A stretch of DNA of 64,000 bases. Source: Sinisalibacter aestuarii. GTDB taxonomy: Bacteria; Pseudomonadota; Alphaproteobacteria; Rhodobacterales; Rhodobacteraceae. The stretch lies in NCBI RefSeq assembly GCF_027923545.1, contig NZ_BROH01000001.1, positions 881,001 through 945,000 of the forward strand. The letters run 5' to 3'. The notes beneath the pieces were generated by a model. That model did not search any database. It was not told the origin of the DNA and saw nothing but the letters and a program-made list of their open reading frames with translations. The position numbers and the translations under genes were made by a program. Shown in pieces: positions 41,784-50,381 of this stretch (the stretch's first letter is position 1; each line of letters opens with the position of its first letter).

Positions 41784-43178
41784 ATGACATCTGAAATCCG
41801 GGACAGCGACCCGCTCTCGACATCGTTCGACCACGATATGCCTCATGTCGCGTCACCCGCGAGCCGGACCGGCTGGACCCGCAGCGAGGCCGTTCGTGCA
41901 CGCCGGAGCGTTCGTGGTCGCATCGCGAAAGCCAGGCCCGCAAGCCGGGCGCGGCGCAAGGCGCGGGGATGGACACGCATCCTGGCGCGGGCTGTGTCGT
42001 CCATCGTGCGCACCGGTCAGCTTGAGATCTGGTTGCCGAACGGAACCTGCATCCGCGCCGGCGACAATACCGGCGAGCCGGTCGTCGTGCGCATCGAGAA
42101 CGAAAAGTTCGTGCGGCGGTTGCTTCTGGACCCGGACATGGCGCTTGGTGAAGGCTACATGAACGGCGATCTGACGGTCGCGGGCGACGATATTTACGGG
42201 CTGCTCGATCTGGCGATCCGCAATATCTCGCTGGGGCACAGCAACTGGCTCCGCCGCAATCTGCTGCGCAGCCGCGTCGCGCTGCGTCGGTTCGCGCAGC
42301 ATAACCCGATCCGCCGCGCGCACCGGAATGTCGCCCACCATTACGATCTGTCGGGGGAGCTTTACAGCCTGTTCCTGGACGCAGACCGGCAATACAGCTG
42401 CGCCTATTTCCGCAGCCCCGACGTGACGCTTGAACAGGCGCAGAAGGATAAGAAAGCCCATATCGCCCGAAAGCTGCTGATCGAACCGGGCATGAGCGTG
42501 CTCGATATCGGTTGCGGCTGGGGCGGCATGGGGCTGACGCTGGCAGAGGATCATGGCGCGACCGTGACCGGCGTTACCCTGTCTGCCGAACAGCACAAGG
42601 TCGCCTGCGCGCGGGCGAGTGCTGCGGGGCTCCAGGACCGCGTCGCGTTTCGCCTGGAGGATTACCGCGATGTCCGGGAGACCTTCGACCGGATCGTTTC
42701 GGTCGGCATGTTCGAACATGTTGGCGTGCCGCATTATCGCGAGTTTTTCCGAAACCTCCGCGAGCGGTTGTCGGATGATGGCGTGGCGCTGTTGCACACG
42801 ATTGGCCGCTCCGACCGGCCCGGCATCACCAACCCCTGGATCGCGAAGTACATCTTTCCGGGCGGTTATTGCCCGGCGATGTCCGAGGTCATGAAGGCGA
42901 TTGAGAAGGAGGGCCTGATCGTGACCGATGTCGAGGTTCTGCGGATCCATTATGCTGAAACGCTGAGACATTGGCGTGACCGGTTCGAAGCCAATATCGA
43001 CAGGGTGCGCGAGATCTATGATGACCGGTTCTGCCGCATGTGGCGGTTCTACCTGATCGGGAGCGAGCTTTCGTTCCGCCACGACGACCAGGTCGTGTTC
43101 CAGATCCAGCTGACCAAAAACCTGAACGCGGCGCCCATCACACGTGACTACATGACGGCCAACGACAGGGCGACGTGA
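41784..43178 (+). CDS. Cyclopropane-fatty-acyl-phospholipid synthase-family methyltransferase
   Basis: This is a 464-residue SAM-dependent enzyme. After a basic, low-complexity N-terminus of about 65 residues, the family N-domain has LEIWLPNGTCIRAGDN and LLLDPDMALGEGYMNGDL. The catalytic domain follows: NVAHHYDLSGELYSLFLD, YSCAYFRSPDVTLEQAQ, VLDIGCGWGGMGLTLAED, TGVTLSAEQH, IVSVGMFEHVG and IFPGGYCPAMSEV. Enzymes of this family add a methylene across lipid double bonds or C-methylate lipids. A lipid enzyme between two SDRs of a catabolic cluster is unexpected; membrane adaptation to a lipophilic substrate or a recruited methyltransferase are both possible. Confidence 0.87.
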   Translation: MTSEIRDSDPLSTSFDHDMPHVASPASRTGWTRSEAVRARRSVRGRIAKARPASRARRKARGWTRILARAVSSIVRTGQLEIWLPNGTCIRAGDNTGEPVVVRIENEKFVRRLLLDPDMALGEGYMNGDLTVAGDDIYGLLDLAIRNISLGHSNWLRRNLLRSRVALRRFAQHNPIRRAHRNVAHHYDLSGELYSLFLDADRQYSCAYFRSPDVTLEQAQKDKKAHIARKLLIEPGMSVLDIGCGWGGMGLTLAEDHGATVTGVTLSAEQHKVACARASAAGLQDRVAFRLEDYRDVRETFDRIVSVGMFEHVGVPHYREFFRNLRERLSDDGVALLHTIGRSDRPGITNPWIAKYIFPGGYCPAMSEVMKAIEKEGLIVTDVEVLRIHYAETLRHWRDRFEANIDRVREIYDDRFCRMWRFYLIGSELSFRHDDQVVFQIQLTKNLNAAPITRDYMTANDRAT

Positions 43179-43195
43179 CCGGGAAGCCGGTCACG
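43174..43195 (+). terminator. Hairpin at the end of the methyltransferase gene
   Basis: CGTGACCGG and CCGGTCACG form a perfect 9-bp stem with a GAAG tetraloop. The left arm contains the stop codon. No T-run follows, so it is a weak terminator or an mRNA-processing hairpin before the next SDR. Confidence 0.45.
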
Positions 43196-43231
43196 CGCCC
43201 CCCTTCTTCATTGCTTTGAAAGGAATACAGA

Positions 43232-43969
43232 ATGGATCTCTCGGAAAAGGTTGTGCTTATCAGCGGCGCGGCGAAGGGAATGGGGGCCCATCACGCGCGC
43301 GCTTTTGCGGCGGCGGGTGCCAGGTTGGTGCTGGGTGATGTGCTCGATGCAGACCTCAACGCGCTGGCCAAAGAGCTGGGTGGCGATGTCGTCGCGGTGC
43401 ATCTTGATGTCAGCAAGGCATCGGACTGGGACGCGGCCGTCAAAGCGGCGATGGATGCGTTTGGCCGGATCGACGTTCTTGTGAACAATGCGGGCATTCT
43501 GCGGATCGCCCCGATCGAGGAATATACCGACGAGCTCTGGGATCAGGTGCTCGGCATCAATCTGAGCGGGTCATTCAAGGGGATCCGCGCGGTCATCCCG
43601 GCGATGAAGGCGGCGGGCGGCGGCTCGATCATCAATGTCTCTTCGACGGCGGGGCTGAAGGGCTTTCAGAGCTGCTCGGCATATATCTCTTCGAAGTTCG
43701 GGATACGTGGCTTGACGAAGGCGGCAGCTATCGAGCTGGCACCGCACAATATCCGTGTGAATTCGGTGCATCCGGGCAATATCAAGACCGAGATGACGGA
43801 CGGGCTCTATCCCAACTACAAGCACGTGCCCATGAACCGGATCGGGCAACCCGACGAAATCAGCAAGCTCGTTCTTTTTCTCGCGAGCGACGACAGTTCA
43901 TTCAGCACAGCGGCAGAGTTCGTTGCCGATGGCGGCGAAACCGGCGGTATGCCGGACCTGTTCGCATAG
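43232..43969 (+). CDS. Short-chain dehydrogenase/reductase, hydroxysteroid-dehydrogenase-like
   Basis: This is a 245-residue classical SDR. LISGAAKGMGAHHARAFAAAG and LVLGDVLDADLNALAKEL resemble the start of 3-alpha,20-beta-hydroxysteroid dehydrogenases. LVNNAGIL, NVSSTAGLKG and the catalytic YISSK follow, then HPGNIKTEMTDGLYP and GQPDEISKLVLFLASDDS. NAD preference is suggested by the Asp in GDVLD. The similarity to steroid dehydrogenases is by eye and does not prove a steroid substrate. GAAAGGAATACAG precedes the ATG. It converges with the NTF2 gene at 44068-44526 over a bidirectional terminator. Confidence 0.87.
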   Translation: MDLSEKVVLISGAAKGMGAHHARAFAAAGARLVLGDVLDADLNALAKELGGDVVAVHLDVSKASDWDAAVKAAMDAFGRIDVLVNNAGILRIAPIEEYTDELWDQVLGINLSGSFKGIRAVIPAMKAAGGGSIINVSSTAGLKGFQSCSAYISSKFGIRGLTKAAAIELAPHNIRVNSVHPGNIKTEMTDGLYPNYKHVPMNRIGQPDEISKLVLFLASDDSSFSTAAEFVADGGETGGMPDLFA

Positions 43970-44019
43970 GTTTGAAACGAGCGCGGCGGCGAATGCCAGC
44001 CGCACGAGTGCCATCGAGT

Positions 44020-44049
44020 CGAAGGCGCGCTTTTCCAGGCGCGCCTTCG
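44020..44049. terminator. Bidirectional terminator between convergent SDR and NTF2 genes
   Basis: CGAAGGCGCGC (44020-44030) and GCGCGCCTTCG (44039-44049) form a perfect 11-bp stem with loop TTTTCCAG. It lies 51 bp after the SDR stop and 19 bp from the NTF2 stop on the other strand. Confidence 0.65.
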
Positions 44050-44067
44050 GTCCATCTGGCGCGACGC

Positions 44068-44526
44068 TCAGGCGTCGGTGCTGCCCCACGGCACGTCGAG
44101 CTTGGTGTGGGAAATCTTCCACTTTCCGTCGACCCGCTTGTATTGGTCGACATAGAGGCCCAGCAGGAGAAACGGATGCTGGTCCGCTTCCCGGCCGGTC
44201 ACGAAATCCAGAAGGTAGCACTGCCCCTCGGCGGTATCCGGGCCGGTGATGTTGATGGAGTGGTTCGTCACCGCGTGCATGAACGGGTGCGAGTCCTTCT
44301 TCTTCCAGTTGTACATGTCAAAGGCTCCGGCGAGCCCGTCCTTGATCGCCTGGAGGCCGGTCATGTCACCCACCGTCACCGACAGGACGGCGTCATCGGT
44401 GAAGACATCGCTGAAGCCCTCCACCTTTCCGGTATCCAGCACGTTGCTGTAGCGCACGCGCAGGGCGCGGATTTCCTCGGTGTCGAGAAGTCGTTGCAGT
44501 TGTTCGTTCGTTTGGCTGTCTGTCAT
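44068..44526 (-). CDS. SnoaL/NTF2-like protein, BaiE-type residues present
   Basis: This is a 152-residue NTF2 domain. RALRVRYSNVLDTGKVEGF provides Tyr and Asp with the spacing of BaiE-type dehydratases, MHAVTNHSINI the strand His, and QCYLLDFV the later Asp. The closing strands are YVDQYKRVDGKWKISHTKLD. All four putative catalytic positions are filled, as in the protein at 35570-36094, although the two are otherwise diverged. The start MTDSQTNEQ is used; the upstream frame is part of the intergenic region. It is transcribed alone, pointing away from the OYE gene at 45108. Confidence 0.8.
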   Translation of the reverse strand: MTDSQTNEQLQRLLDTEEIRALRVRYSNVLDTGKVEGFSDVFTDDAVLSVTVGDMTGLQAIKDGLAGAFDMYNWKKKDSHPFMHAVTNHSINITGPDTAEGQCYLLDFVTGREADQHPFLLLGLYVDQYKRVDGKWKISHTKLDVPWGSTDA

Positions 44527-44823
44527 GACCCAAGTCCATTTCTGTCGGCACCGGTGGTTTCCAATTCTCCCCTGGAAACGATGTGGACCCGGCGATGCCT
44601 CCCGATCCTCGCGATTGATCCAGGGGAGCCGACTGGACGAACAAAATCCCGGACACCAATCCGGCTTGCCGGGCACTGGTCCGCGTTCGGGGCAGGTGCC
44701 GCTTACGCTTTTCAGAACGCGTCCACGTTGCAGGAACCTGCGGTCGTGCGTCCTTGTTCATCCTCCCTAGTCGCCGGTCCGATGCCAGGAGCGCCGGACC
44801 CGCCGAGTGATATGACGTCACAG

Positions 44824-44841
44824 ATTCGATTATTCGTCAAT
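44824..44841 (-). promoter_or_regulatory. TTGAC element 2
   Basis: Read on the minus strand this is ATTGACGAATAATCGAAT, pointing toward the NTF2 gene 298 bp away. It matches ACTGACTAATAATCGAGA at 45037-45054 on the opposite strand at nearly every position, so the two form a divergent pair around the AT-rich centre. Confidence 0.45.
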
Positions 44842-45021
44842 ATCGTATGAATATACATCAAGATAATTTCTAAATCAGAGATTTTTTGCGCGCTCTGGCG
44901 GGGCTCGCGAGGCGAAGGTGTCGGATATTTGCCATTATATATCAATTTTTCATGATGACTTTGACGATTCTCGCCGCAATCGGGGCAGATATTGCGTCAT
45001 CATATGATAATGACTTAGTTA

Positions 45022-45049
45022 TTGACAAAACATAGAACTGACTAATAAT
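45022..45049 (+). promoter_or_regulatory. Sigma-70 promoter of the OYE gene, with TTGAC element 3
   Basis: TTGACA (45022-45027) is a consensus -35 box. AATAAT (45044-45049) matches five of six -10 positions with a 16-bp spacer. A second TTGAC-like element (ACTGACTAATAATCGAGA) overlaps the -10 box, suggesting competition between polymerase and a regulator. The gene starts 58 bp after the -10. Confidence 0.6.
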
Positions 45050-45107
45050 CGAGATGAACCACCCGGCGGCGTTTGCCTGCCGGGATCAGGAAAACAGGGA
45101 GGAACCC

Positions 45108-46205
45108 ATGTACGAGAAACTGTTGTCGCCGACCAAAATCGGCGCCTGGGAGCTGGCCAACAGCATCGTGATGCCGCCGCTGACGCGGAACCGTGCAGAC
45201 AAGGATTGCGTCCAGAATCCCCGTGCGCCCGAGTATTACGGCATGCGCAACGCGGCCGGGCTCATCATCTGCGAAGCGACGCAGATCAGCCCTGACGCCA
45301 CCGGATACCCGCGCACGCCGGGCATCTGGACCGAAGAGCAAACCGCCCGCTGGAAGGAAGTCGTCGACGCGATCCACGAAGGCGACGCGAAGGCCGTGCT
45401 CCAGTTCTGGCATTGCGGCCGGATCTCGCACCCGGACAACCAGCCCGAAGGCATTCAGCCGATGGCGCCGTCGGCGGTGAAGCCGGAAAACCCGATCTAC
45501 ACCGACGTTGCCGGCGACGTGGTCGACAATCCGATGCCGCGGGAGATGACCGAGGAGGACATTCAGTACGTTCTCGAATCCTACCGCAAAGCGGCGGAGA
45601 ACGCGAAGAAGGCAGGCTTCGACGGCGTCGAACTGCACTGCGCCAACGGGTATCTCATCGACCAGTTCGCCGCGTCGAACACCAATATCCGGACCGACAA
45701 GTGGGGCGGGTCGCGCGAAAATCGCGTGCGCTTCATGGAAGAGGCCGTGAAGGCGGTCATGAAGGTTTTCCCGAAGGAATGCGTCGGTGTCCGGATCGCC
45801 GGCCACGGCACCTTCAACGAGATCTTCGATGAGGATCCGCAGGCCAAGTTCGAAGCGATGCTTGGCGTCGCGGAAAAGCTCGGCATCGGCTACGTCCACA
45901 TCATCCGCCCGGTCGTCAGCGGCAACATCCAGATGGAAGCCTCGGCGCTTGACAGCCAGGTCATCGACACCGCCCGCCGGATTTTCTCCGGGTCGATCAT
46001 CGGAGCCGCCGGCTACGATCTCGACAGCGGCGAAGCGGAGCTCAAGGCGGGCCGGGTCGAAGCCGTCGCCTTCGGGCGCGCGCATGTCGGCAACCCCGAC
46101 CTTGTGCGCCGTATCCGCGAGGGCATTCCGCTGACCGAGAGCAACCAGGACACCTGGTACACCCCTGGGGACGAAGGCTACATGGATTATCCCGTCGCGC
46201 CCTGA
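45108..46205 (+). CDS. Old Yellow Enzyme-family alkene reductase (NemA-like)
   Basis: This is a 365-residue FMN enzyme. KIGAWELANSIVMPPLTRNRAD carries the threonine next to the flavin; LQFWHCGRISHP and the His-Asn pair plus Tyr in VELHCANGYLIDQF form the active site. IRTDKWGGSRENRVRFM is the standard family stretch, and AVAFGRAHVGNPDLVRRI binds the FMN phosphate. It should reduce activated C=C bonds, for example enones. It is paralogous to 61202-62302 (DAxGYPR, GYVHIIRP motifs shared). GGGAGGAACCC precedes the ATG. It is a single-gene unit with its own promoter and a strong terminator. Confidence 0.92.
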   Translation: MYEKLLSPTKIGAWELANSIVMPPLTRNRADKDCVQNPRAPEYYGMRNAAGLIICEATQISPDATGYPRTPGIWTEEQTARWKEVVDAIHEGDAKAVLQFWHCGRISHPDNQPEGIQPMAPSAVKPENPIYTDVAGDVVDNPMPREMTEEDIQYVLESYRKAAENAKKAGFDGVELHCANGYLIDQFAASNTNIRTDKWGGSRENRVRFMEEAVKAVMKVFPKECVGVRIAGHGTFNEIFDEDPQAKFEAMLGVAEKLGIGYVHIIRPVVSGNIQMEASALDSQVIDTARRIFSGSIIGAAGYDLDSGEAELKAGRVEAVAFGRAHVGNPDLVRRIREGIPLTESNQDTWYTPGDEGYMDYPVAP

Positions 46206-46275
46206 TCGGGGCGCACGGATCACCGTACTCCCTTTGCCCGCCTGACGGCGACAGGCACCTGGGGGGGTAACACAG

Positions 46276-46325
46276 ACCGCCTGGCACGAGACGCCCTCCC
46301 GGTGCGTGCCAGGCGGTTCTTTTTT
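46276..46325 (+). terminator. Rho-independent terminator of the OYE gene
   Basis: ACCGCCTGGCAC (46276-46287) pairs perfectly with GTGCCAGGCGGT (46306-46317) and is followed by TCTTTTTTT. It is the clearest intrinsic terminator in the window. It also ends 154 bp from the stop of the minus-strand MoaD-like gene. Confidence 0.92.
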
Positions 46326-46478
46326 GGCGGAGCGGCATGGATCGGCCAGAGGGGTATGTGCGGGCGCTTGCGCCAATGCGGCCCGATGGCAGGGCAGCAG
46401 CCTGCGACCGGAGAGTCCGGTTCGGCCTTTCGTCTATCCGGAAGGGTGTGACGGGCCCCGATGGGCCACGGACAGGTG

Positions 46479-46724
46479 CTAGCCGCCCTTGAGCTTCTGC
46501 ATCAGGTAGACCTCGCTGTCGGGCCTGACCGGCAGCGCGTAGTTGGCGGCGATGACTTCGCCGTCAACGGCCACCGACACACCCGCGTCGATCACCGGGG
46601 CAAGGCCTGGATGCGCCGCCTTGAGCGCATCCAGCATTTCACCGATCGTCGACGCCTCCACCGTGACGACAAGCTCGCCATCGGTGAAGCGCCGCAGACC
46701 GGACCAGAGGTTGACCTCAACCAT
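46479..46724 (-). CDS. MoaD/ThiS-like ubiquitin-fold protein
   Basis: This 81-residue protein starts MVEVNLWSGLRRFTDGE and ends in LKGG, the Gly-Gly tail that is adenylated and thiocarboxylated in MoaD and ThiS. SIGEMLDALKAAHPGLAPVID-like helix sequence and VAVDGEVI fit the beta-grasp fold. Its start overlaps the end of the molybdenum hydroxylase large subunit by 8 bp, so it is the last gene of that operon. MoaD supplies sulfur for molybdopterin. A copy tied to a specific hydroxylase might boost cofactor supply, or give sulfur to the Mo centre; both are inference. Confidence 0.83.
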   Translation of the reverse strand: MVEVNLWSGLRRFTDGELVVTVEASTIGEMLDALKAAHPGLAPVIDAGVSVAVDGEVIAANYALPVRPDSEVYLMQKLKGG

Positions 46725-48987
46725 TGGCCTTGGCTTTGATGGCCGCCAGAACTTTCGGCGGGTTCATCGGCAGGTGTTTCATGCGGACACCGACCGCATC
46801 CGCAATCGCGTTGGCGACGGCCGGCAGGGGCGGGGTGATGCCGGTTTCGCCGACACCACGCACGCCGTAGGGATGGCCCGGGTTCGGCACCTCGACGATA
46901 ACCGTGTCGATCATCGGCAGGTCCGAGGCGACCGGAACGCGGTAATCCAGGAAGATCGGGTTCTGAAGGCGCCCGTCCTTGCCGTAGACGTATTCCTCGT
47001 TCAGCGCCCAGCCGATGCCCTGAACCGCACCGCCCTGATACTGCCCCTCGACATAGGACGGGTGCACCGCCTTGCCGGCATCCTGCACGACGAGATAGCG
47101 CAGGATCGTGGTGCGGCCGGTTTCGGGATCGACCTCGACATCGACGACATGGGTGCCGAAGCTGGCGCCGACGCCGTCCATCGTGGTTTCGTTGTGACCC
47201 GAGATCGGACCGCCGGTGGCGCCCATCGTTTCCGCGATTTCCTTCATGGTCATCGGCGGGAACTTCCCGGCATTCGGTCCGGCGGGCTGCGCCGCGCCAT
47301 CCACCCATTCGACCGCTTCGGCGTCGATGCCCCACTTGTCCGCAGCACGCTGGCACATCTGCTTGATGCAGCTTTGCGCCGAAGTGACGGCGGCCTTGCC
47401 GCTGGCAAAGGTTGCGCGGCTGCCATGGCTCGGTTCGTTAAAGCCAAGCGCGCCGGTTTCGACCACGTTCACGCGCACATCGTCGTAGCCGATGCCGAAG
47501 GTCTCGGCGACCATCAGCGCGATCGAGGCGCGCAAGCCCCCGATATCCGGCGTGCCGATGGAAACCGTCGCCGTCCCGTCCTCGGTCACGGAAACGGAAA
47601 CCGAGGTTTCGCCGCCATGGTTGAACCAGAAGCCTGTCGCCACGCCCCGGCCCTGGTTGGGGCCAAGCGGGACCGACAGGTTCGGATGTGCCTTCGTCGC
47701 TTCCAGAACTTCGACAAGCCCGATCCGGTTGTAGGTTGGTCCATAGCTCGACTTGTCGCCCTCGGCGACGGCGTTCTTGAGCCGGACATCCAGCGGGTCG
47801 AGTCCGAGTTCGCGGGCCATTTCATCAATCAGGCTTTCGACGGCGAAGGCCCCCATCGGCGCGCCCGGCGCACGATAGGCCGCACATTTCGGACGGTTGG
47901 CAAGGATGTCGTAGCCGATATGTTCGACGTTCGGCAGCTTGTAGGAGGCGAAGGCGCAGGTCAGCGCCAGATCGACCGGCGAGCCGGGGAAGGCCCCGCC
48001 CTGCATCCGGAAGACCGCGCGCGCAGCCGTCAGCGTGCCATCCTTCTTCATGCCGATCTTGACATCCATCGAGGCCGACGCGGTCGGACCCGTGGCGCGC
48101 AGAACCTCGGACCGGGTCATCACCAGCTTGACCGGGCGGCCGCCTGCCTTGCGCGACAGCGCCAGCGCCAGCGGTTCCATGAAGATCGTGGTCTTGCCGC
48201 CGAAGCCGCCGCCGATCTCGGAGGCGGTCACCCGCAGGCCGGACGCCTCGATCCCGAGAACCGCGGCACAGAACTTGCGGATGAACCATTGGCCCTGCGT
48301 GCAGACCCACATCTCGCCACGGCCATCGGCCCCCATCTGGCCAACACAGGCATGAGGTTCGATATAGCCTTGGTGCGTGGCTTCGGTCTTGTAGGTGCCT
48401 TCGCGGACCAGGTCTGCCTCGGCAAACCCCGCCTCGACATCGCCATGCCCGAACTCGATCTCACGCACGACATTGTGGCGCACGTTGTCGGGCAGGTCGA
48501 CTTCCCGCGAGGACACCGAATGGTCAGCCGAGCCGGGGCGCACCGCCGGCGCGCCGGGCGCGAAGGCTTCGTCGACATCGGTGACATGGGGCAGAACCTG
48601 ATACTCGACCTCGATCAGCTTCGCGGCGTCCCGGGCCAGCAGCGCCGACGTGGCCGCGACGGCCGCAACCGCGTGCCCGTCATAGAGTGCCGTGTCGTTG
48701 GCGATGGTGTTTTCCTGCAGGTTCCAGTCCTCTCCGGTCAGCCCGTCGGGGAAGTCGGCCCGGGTCACCACGGCCTTGACACCTTCGAGCGCAAGCGCCT
48801 TCGAGGCGTCGATCTTGAGGATCTTGGCATGGGCGTGCGGGCTGCGGACGACGGCGGCAAACAGCATGCCGGGCATCGAGAAGTCGGCGCCATAGCGCGC
48901 GCGACCGGTCACCTTGTCGAGTCCATCGGGGCGGTCGGGGCGGGTGCCGACCAGCTTGTATTCGCTTTTGAGTTCGTCCTTGGGCAT
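46717..48987 (-). CDS. Molybdenum hydroxylase large subunit (xanthine dehydrogenase family)
   Basis: This is a 756-residue subunit. It has TGRARYGADFSMPGMLFAAV and VRSPHAHAKI at the N-terminus. Mo-cofactor loops are GGGFGGKTTIFMEPLALAL and YRAPGAPMGAFAVESLID. The catalytic glutamate sits in YGVRGVGETGITPPLPA near the C-terminus. The AYRAPG loop is the type found in aldehyde or N-heterocycle hydroxylases, not the CSFR loop of CO dehydrogenase. It adds a water-derived oxygen to a carbon next to N or to an aldehyde. Substrate is unknown. The operon order is FAD subunit, Fe-S subunit, this subunit, then MoaD-like protein. Confidence 0.93.
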   Translation of the reverse strand: MPKDELKSEYKLVGTRPDRPDGLDKVTGRARYGADFSMPGMLFAAVVRSPHAHAKILKIDASKALALEGVKAVVTRADFPDGLTGEDWNLQENTIANDTALYDGHAVAAVAATSALLARDAAKLIEVEYQVLPHVTDVDEAFAPGAPAVRPGSADHSVSSREVDLPDNVRHNVVREIEFGHGDVEAGFAEADLVREGTYKTEATHQGYIEPHACVGQMGADGRGEMWVCTQGQWFIRKFCAAVLGIEASGLRVTASEIGGGFGGKTTIFMEPLALALSRKAGGRPVKLVMTRSEVLRATGPTASASMDVKIGMKKDGTLTAARAVFRMQGGAFPGSPVDLALTCAFASYKLPNVEHIGYDILANRPKCAAYRAPGAPMGAFAVESLIDEMARELGLDPLDVRLKNAVAEGDKSSYGPTYNRIGLVEVLEATKAHPNLSVPLGPNQGRGVATGFWFNHGGETSVSVSVTEDGTATVSIGTPDIGGLRASIALMVAETFGIGYDDVRVNVVETGALGFNEPSHGSRATFASGKAAVTSAQSCIKQMCQRAADKWGIDAEAVEWVDGAAQPAGPNAGKFPPMTMKEIAETMGATGGPISGHNETTMDGVGASFGTHVVDVEVDPETGRTTILRYLVVQDAGKAVHPSYVEGQYQGGAVQGIGWALNEEYVYGKDGRLQNPIFLDYRVPVASDLPMIDTVIVEVPNPGHPYGVRGVGETGITPPLPAVANAIADAVGVRMKHLPMNPPKVLAAIKAKANG

Positions 48988-49466
48988 CAGGCGGCTCCTC
49001 TCATTTCAGCGGCGGCGTCCTGCACCGCGCGGATGATCTTGTCATAGCCGGTGCAGCGGCACAGGTTGCCGGCCAGCCAGTATCGGATTTCGGTCTCCGT
49101 CGGGTCGGGGTTTTTCTCAAGCAGGTTCTTGGCCGCAACCAGGAAACCCGGCGTGCAGATCCCGCACTGAAGGGCGGCATGTTCGATGAACTTGCGCTGC
49201 AGCGGGTGCAGCTCCTCGCCATCGGCGATGCCTTCCACGGTTTCGACCTTCTTGCCCTGGGCTTCGACGCCAAGAACCAGGCAGGAACAGACCAGCGTGC
49301 CGTCGACGGTGACGCTGCAGGCGCCGCAATCCCCGGTGCCGCAGCCTTCCTTGGCCCCGGTCATGTCAAGCTTGTCGCGCAGGCAATCCAGCAGCGTTTC
49401 ACGCGGATCGGCCAGGAATTCGACCTCTTCACCGTTTACAGTCGTCGTTACATGAACCTTCGTCAT
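48987..49466 (-). CDS. Molybdenum hydroxylase [2Fe-2S] subunit
   Basis: This is a 159-residue small subunit with two iron-sulfur clusters. The ferredoxin-like N-terminal cluster is bound by [20 protein letters not shown] followed by GACSV. The helical C-terminal cluster uses [16 protein letters not shown] and [13 protein letters not shown]. It passes electrons from molybdenum to FAD. Start and stop overlap neighbouring genes by one base (TAATG and TGATG), so the three subunits are translationally coupled. A typical length and all eight ligand cysteines suggest an active enzyme. Confidence 0.95.
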   Translation of the reverse strand: MTKVHVTTTVNGEEVEFLADPRETLLDCLRDKLDMTGAKEGCGTGDCGACSVTVDGTLVCSCLVLGVEAQGKKVETVEGIADGEELHPLQRKFIEHAALQCGICTPGFLVAAKNLLEKNPDPTETEIRYWLAGNLCRCTGYDKIIRAVQDAAAEMRGAA

Positions 49467-50329
49467 TACTTTTCTCCCTTCGCGCGGGCATAGGCGATCC
49501 TGGCCGCGCGCTTTACCAGCACGCCGGCGACTTCGGTGCGGAATTCGACGGTGCCGCGTTTGTCGTCGATCGGATTGCAGGCGGCTGTGGCAGCGGCGGC
49601 CAGCGCGTCGAGCGCCGCATCGTCCAGCGACGAGCCGATAAGCGCGGCGGCAGCATCGGAAACCAGAACCACCGTGGGCGCCACGGCCCCAAGCGCCACG
49701 CGGGCCTCGGTGACGGTGTCACCGTCCAGCCGCAAGCTCACCGCGGCGCCCACCACGGCGATATCCATCTCGGTGCGCGGGATGAAGCGCAGATAGGCGT
49801 CTCCGGCATTGTCTCCGCGCGGCGGCAGGTGAACGGCCGAGATGACCTCGCCTTTCGCAAGGGAGGTCTTGCCCGGCCCGGCCGGCACCTCCTCGACGGC
49901 AAGCTCGCGGGTGCCGCCGGGGCCGGTGATCGTCACCGTCGCGCCGGCGGCGACAAGGCCCGGAACGCTGTCCGCGGCAGGCGAGCCGTTGCACAGATTG
50001 CCGACAAGCGTCGCCCGACCCTGCACCTGAGTGGAGCCGACCAGTTCCATGCCTTCCACGACGCCGGGCCATTCGGACACAAGCTCGGCATGGGCGCCAA
50101 GCTCGGCGCCGGATACGGCCACGCCGATCCGCCAGCCGCCATCCTTGGTGCGCGCGATCTCCTTCACGCCCGGGATATGCTTGATGTCGATCAGGTCGTC
50201 AGGGGTCACGATCTCGGCCCGCAACTGGACAAGGACGTCGGTGCCGCCAGCCAGGAACCGCGTCACGCCCGGCGCGCTCGCCGCCAGGGCTGACGCATCC
50301 TCGAAAGTTGAAGGGGTATGGTATTTCAT
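49466..50329 (-). CDS. Molybdenum hydroxylase FAD-binding subunit
   Basis: This 287-residue medium subunit belongs to the CoxM/xanthine dehydrogenase FAD family. TRFLAGGTDVLVQLRAEI corresponds to the first FAD loop. STQVQGRATLVGNLCNGSPAADSVPGLVA contains the second loop (GNLCNGSPAAD). YLRFIPRTEMDIAVVGAAVSL starts the C-terminal domain. It delivers electrons to the external acceptor. It follows the TauE-like permease gene by 52 bp on the same strand. The start is ATG 50329. Confidence 0.93.
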   Translation of the reverse strand: MKYHTPSTFEDASALAASAPGVTRFLAGGTDVLVQLRAEIVTPDDLIDIKHIPGVKEIARTKDGGWRIGVAVSGAELGAHAELVSEWPGVVEGMELVGSTQVQGRATLVGNLCNGSPAADSVPGLVAAGATVTITGPGGTRELAVEEVPAGPGKTSLAKGEVISAVHLPPRGDNAGDAYLRFIPRTEMDIAVVGAAVSLRLDGDTVTEARVALGAVAPTVVLVSDAAAALIGSSLDDAALDALAAAATAACNPIDDKRGTVEFRTEVAGVLVKRAARIAYARAKGEK

Positions 50330-50381
50330 GAAACCTCCTGCGGCTCTGTTCCAGTATGGGGCGGCACGATTACCGCCCGAC

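Larger units (their letters stand above)
44527..45107. other. Divergent regulatory region between NTF2 and OYE genes
   Basis: The first 280 bp are GC-rich with no recognised gene. TGACGTCA, a palindrome, lies at 44813-44820. From 44820 to 45055 the sequence is strongly AT-rich and holds related TTGAC elements in both orientations: 44841-44824 on the minus strand and 45021-45055 on the plus strand. It presumably carries promoters for both flanking genes. Confidence 0.6.

Noticed and set aside
44813-44820. TGACGTCA palindrome
   Set aside because: At eight bases it is expected by chance in this length of sequence and no second copy was found near other cluster promoters, so it is not listed as a separate operator.
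46543-49047. 834-codon plus-strand open frame
   Set aside because: It is antisense to the molybdenum hydroxylase large subunit, has an Arg/His/Gly-rich shadow composition and no recognisable domain.
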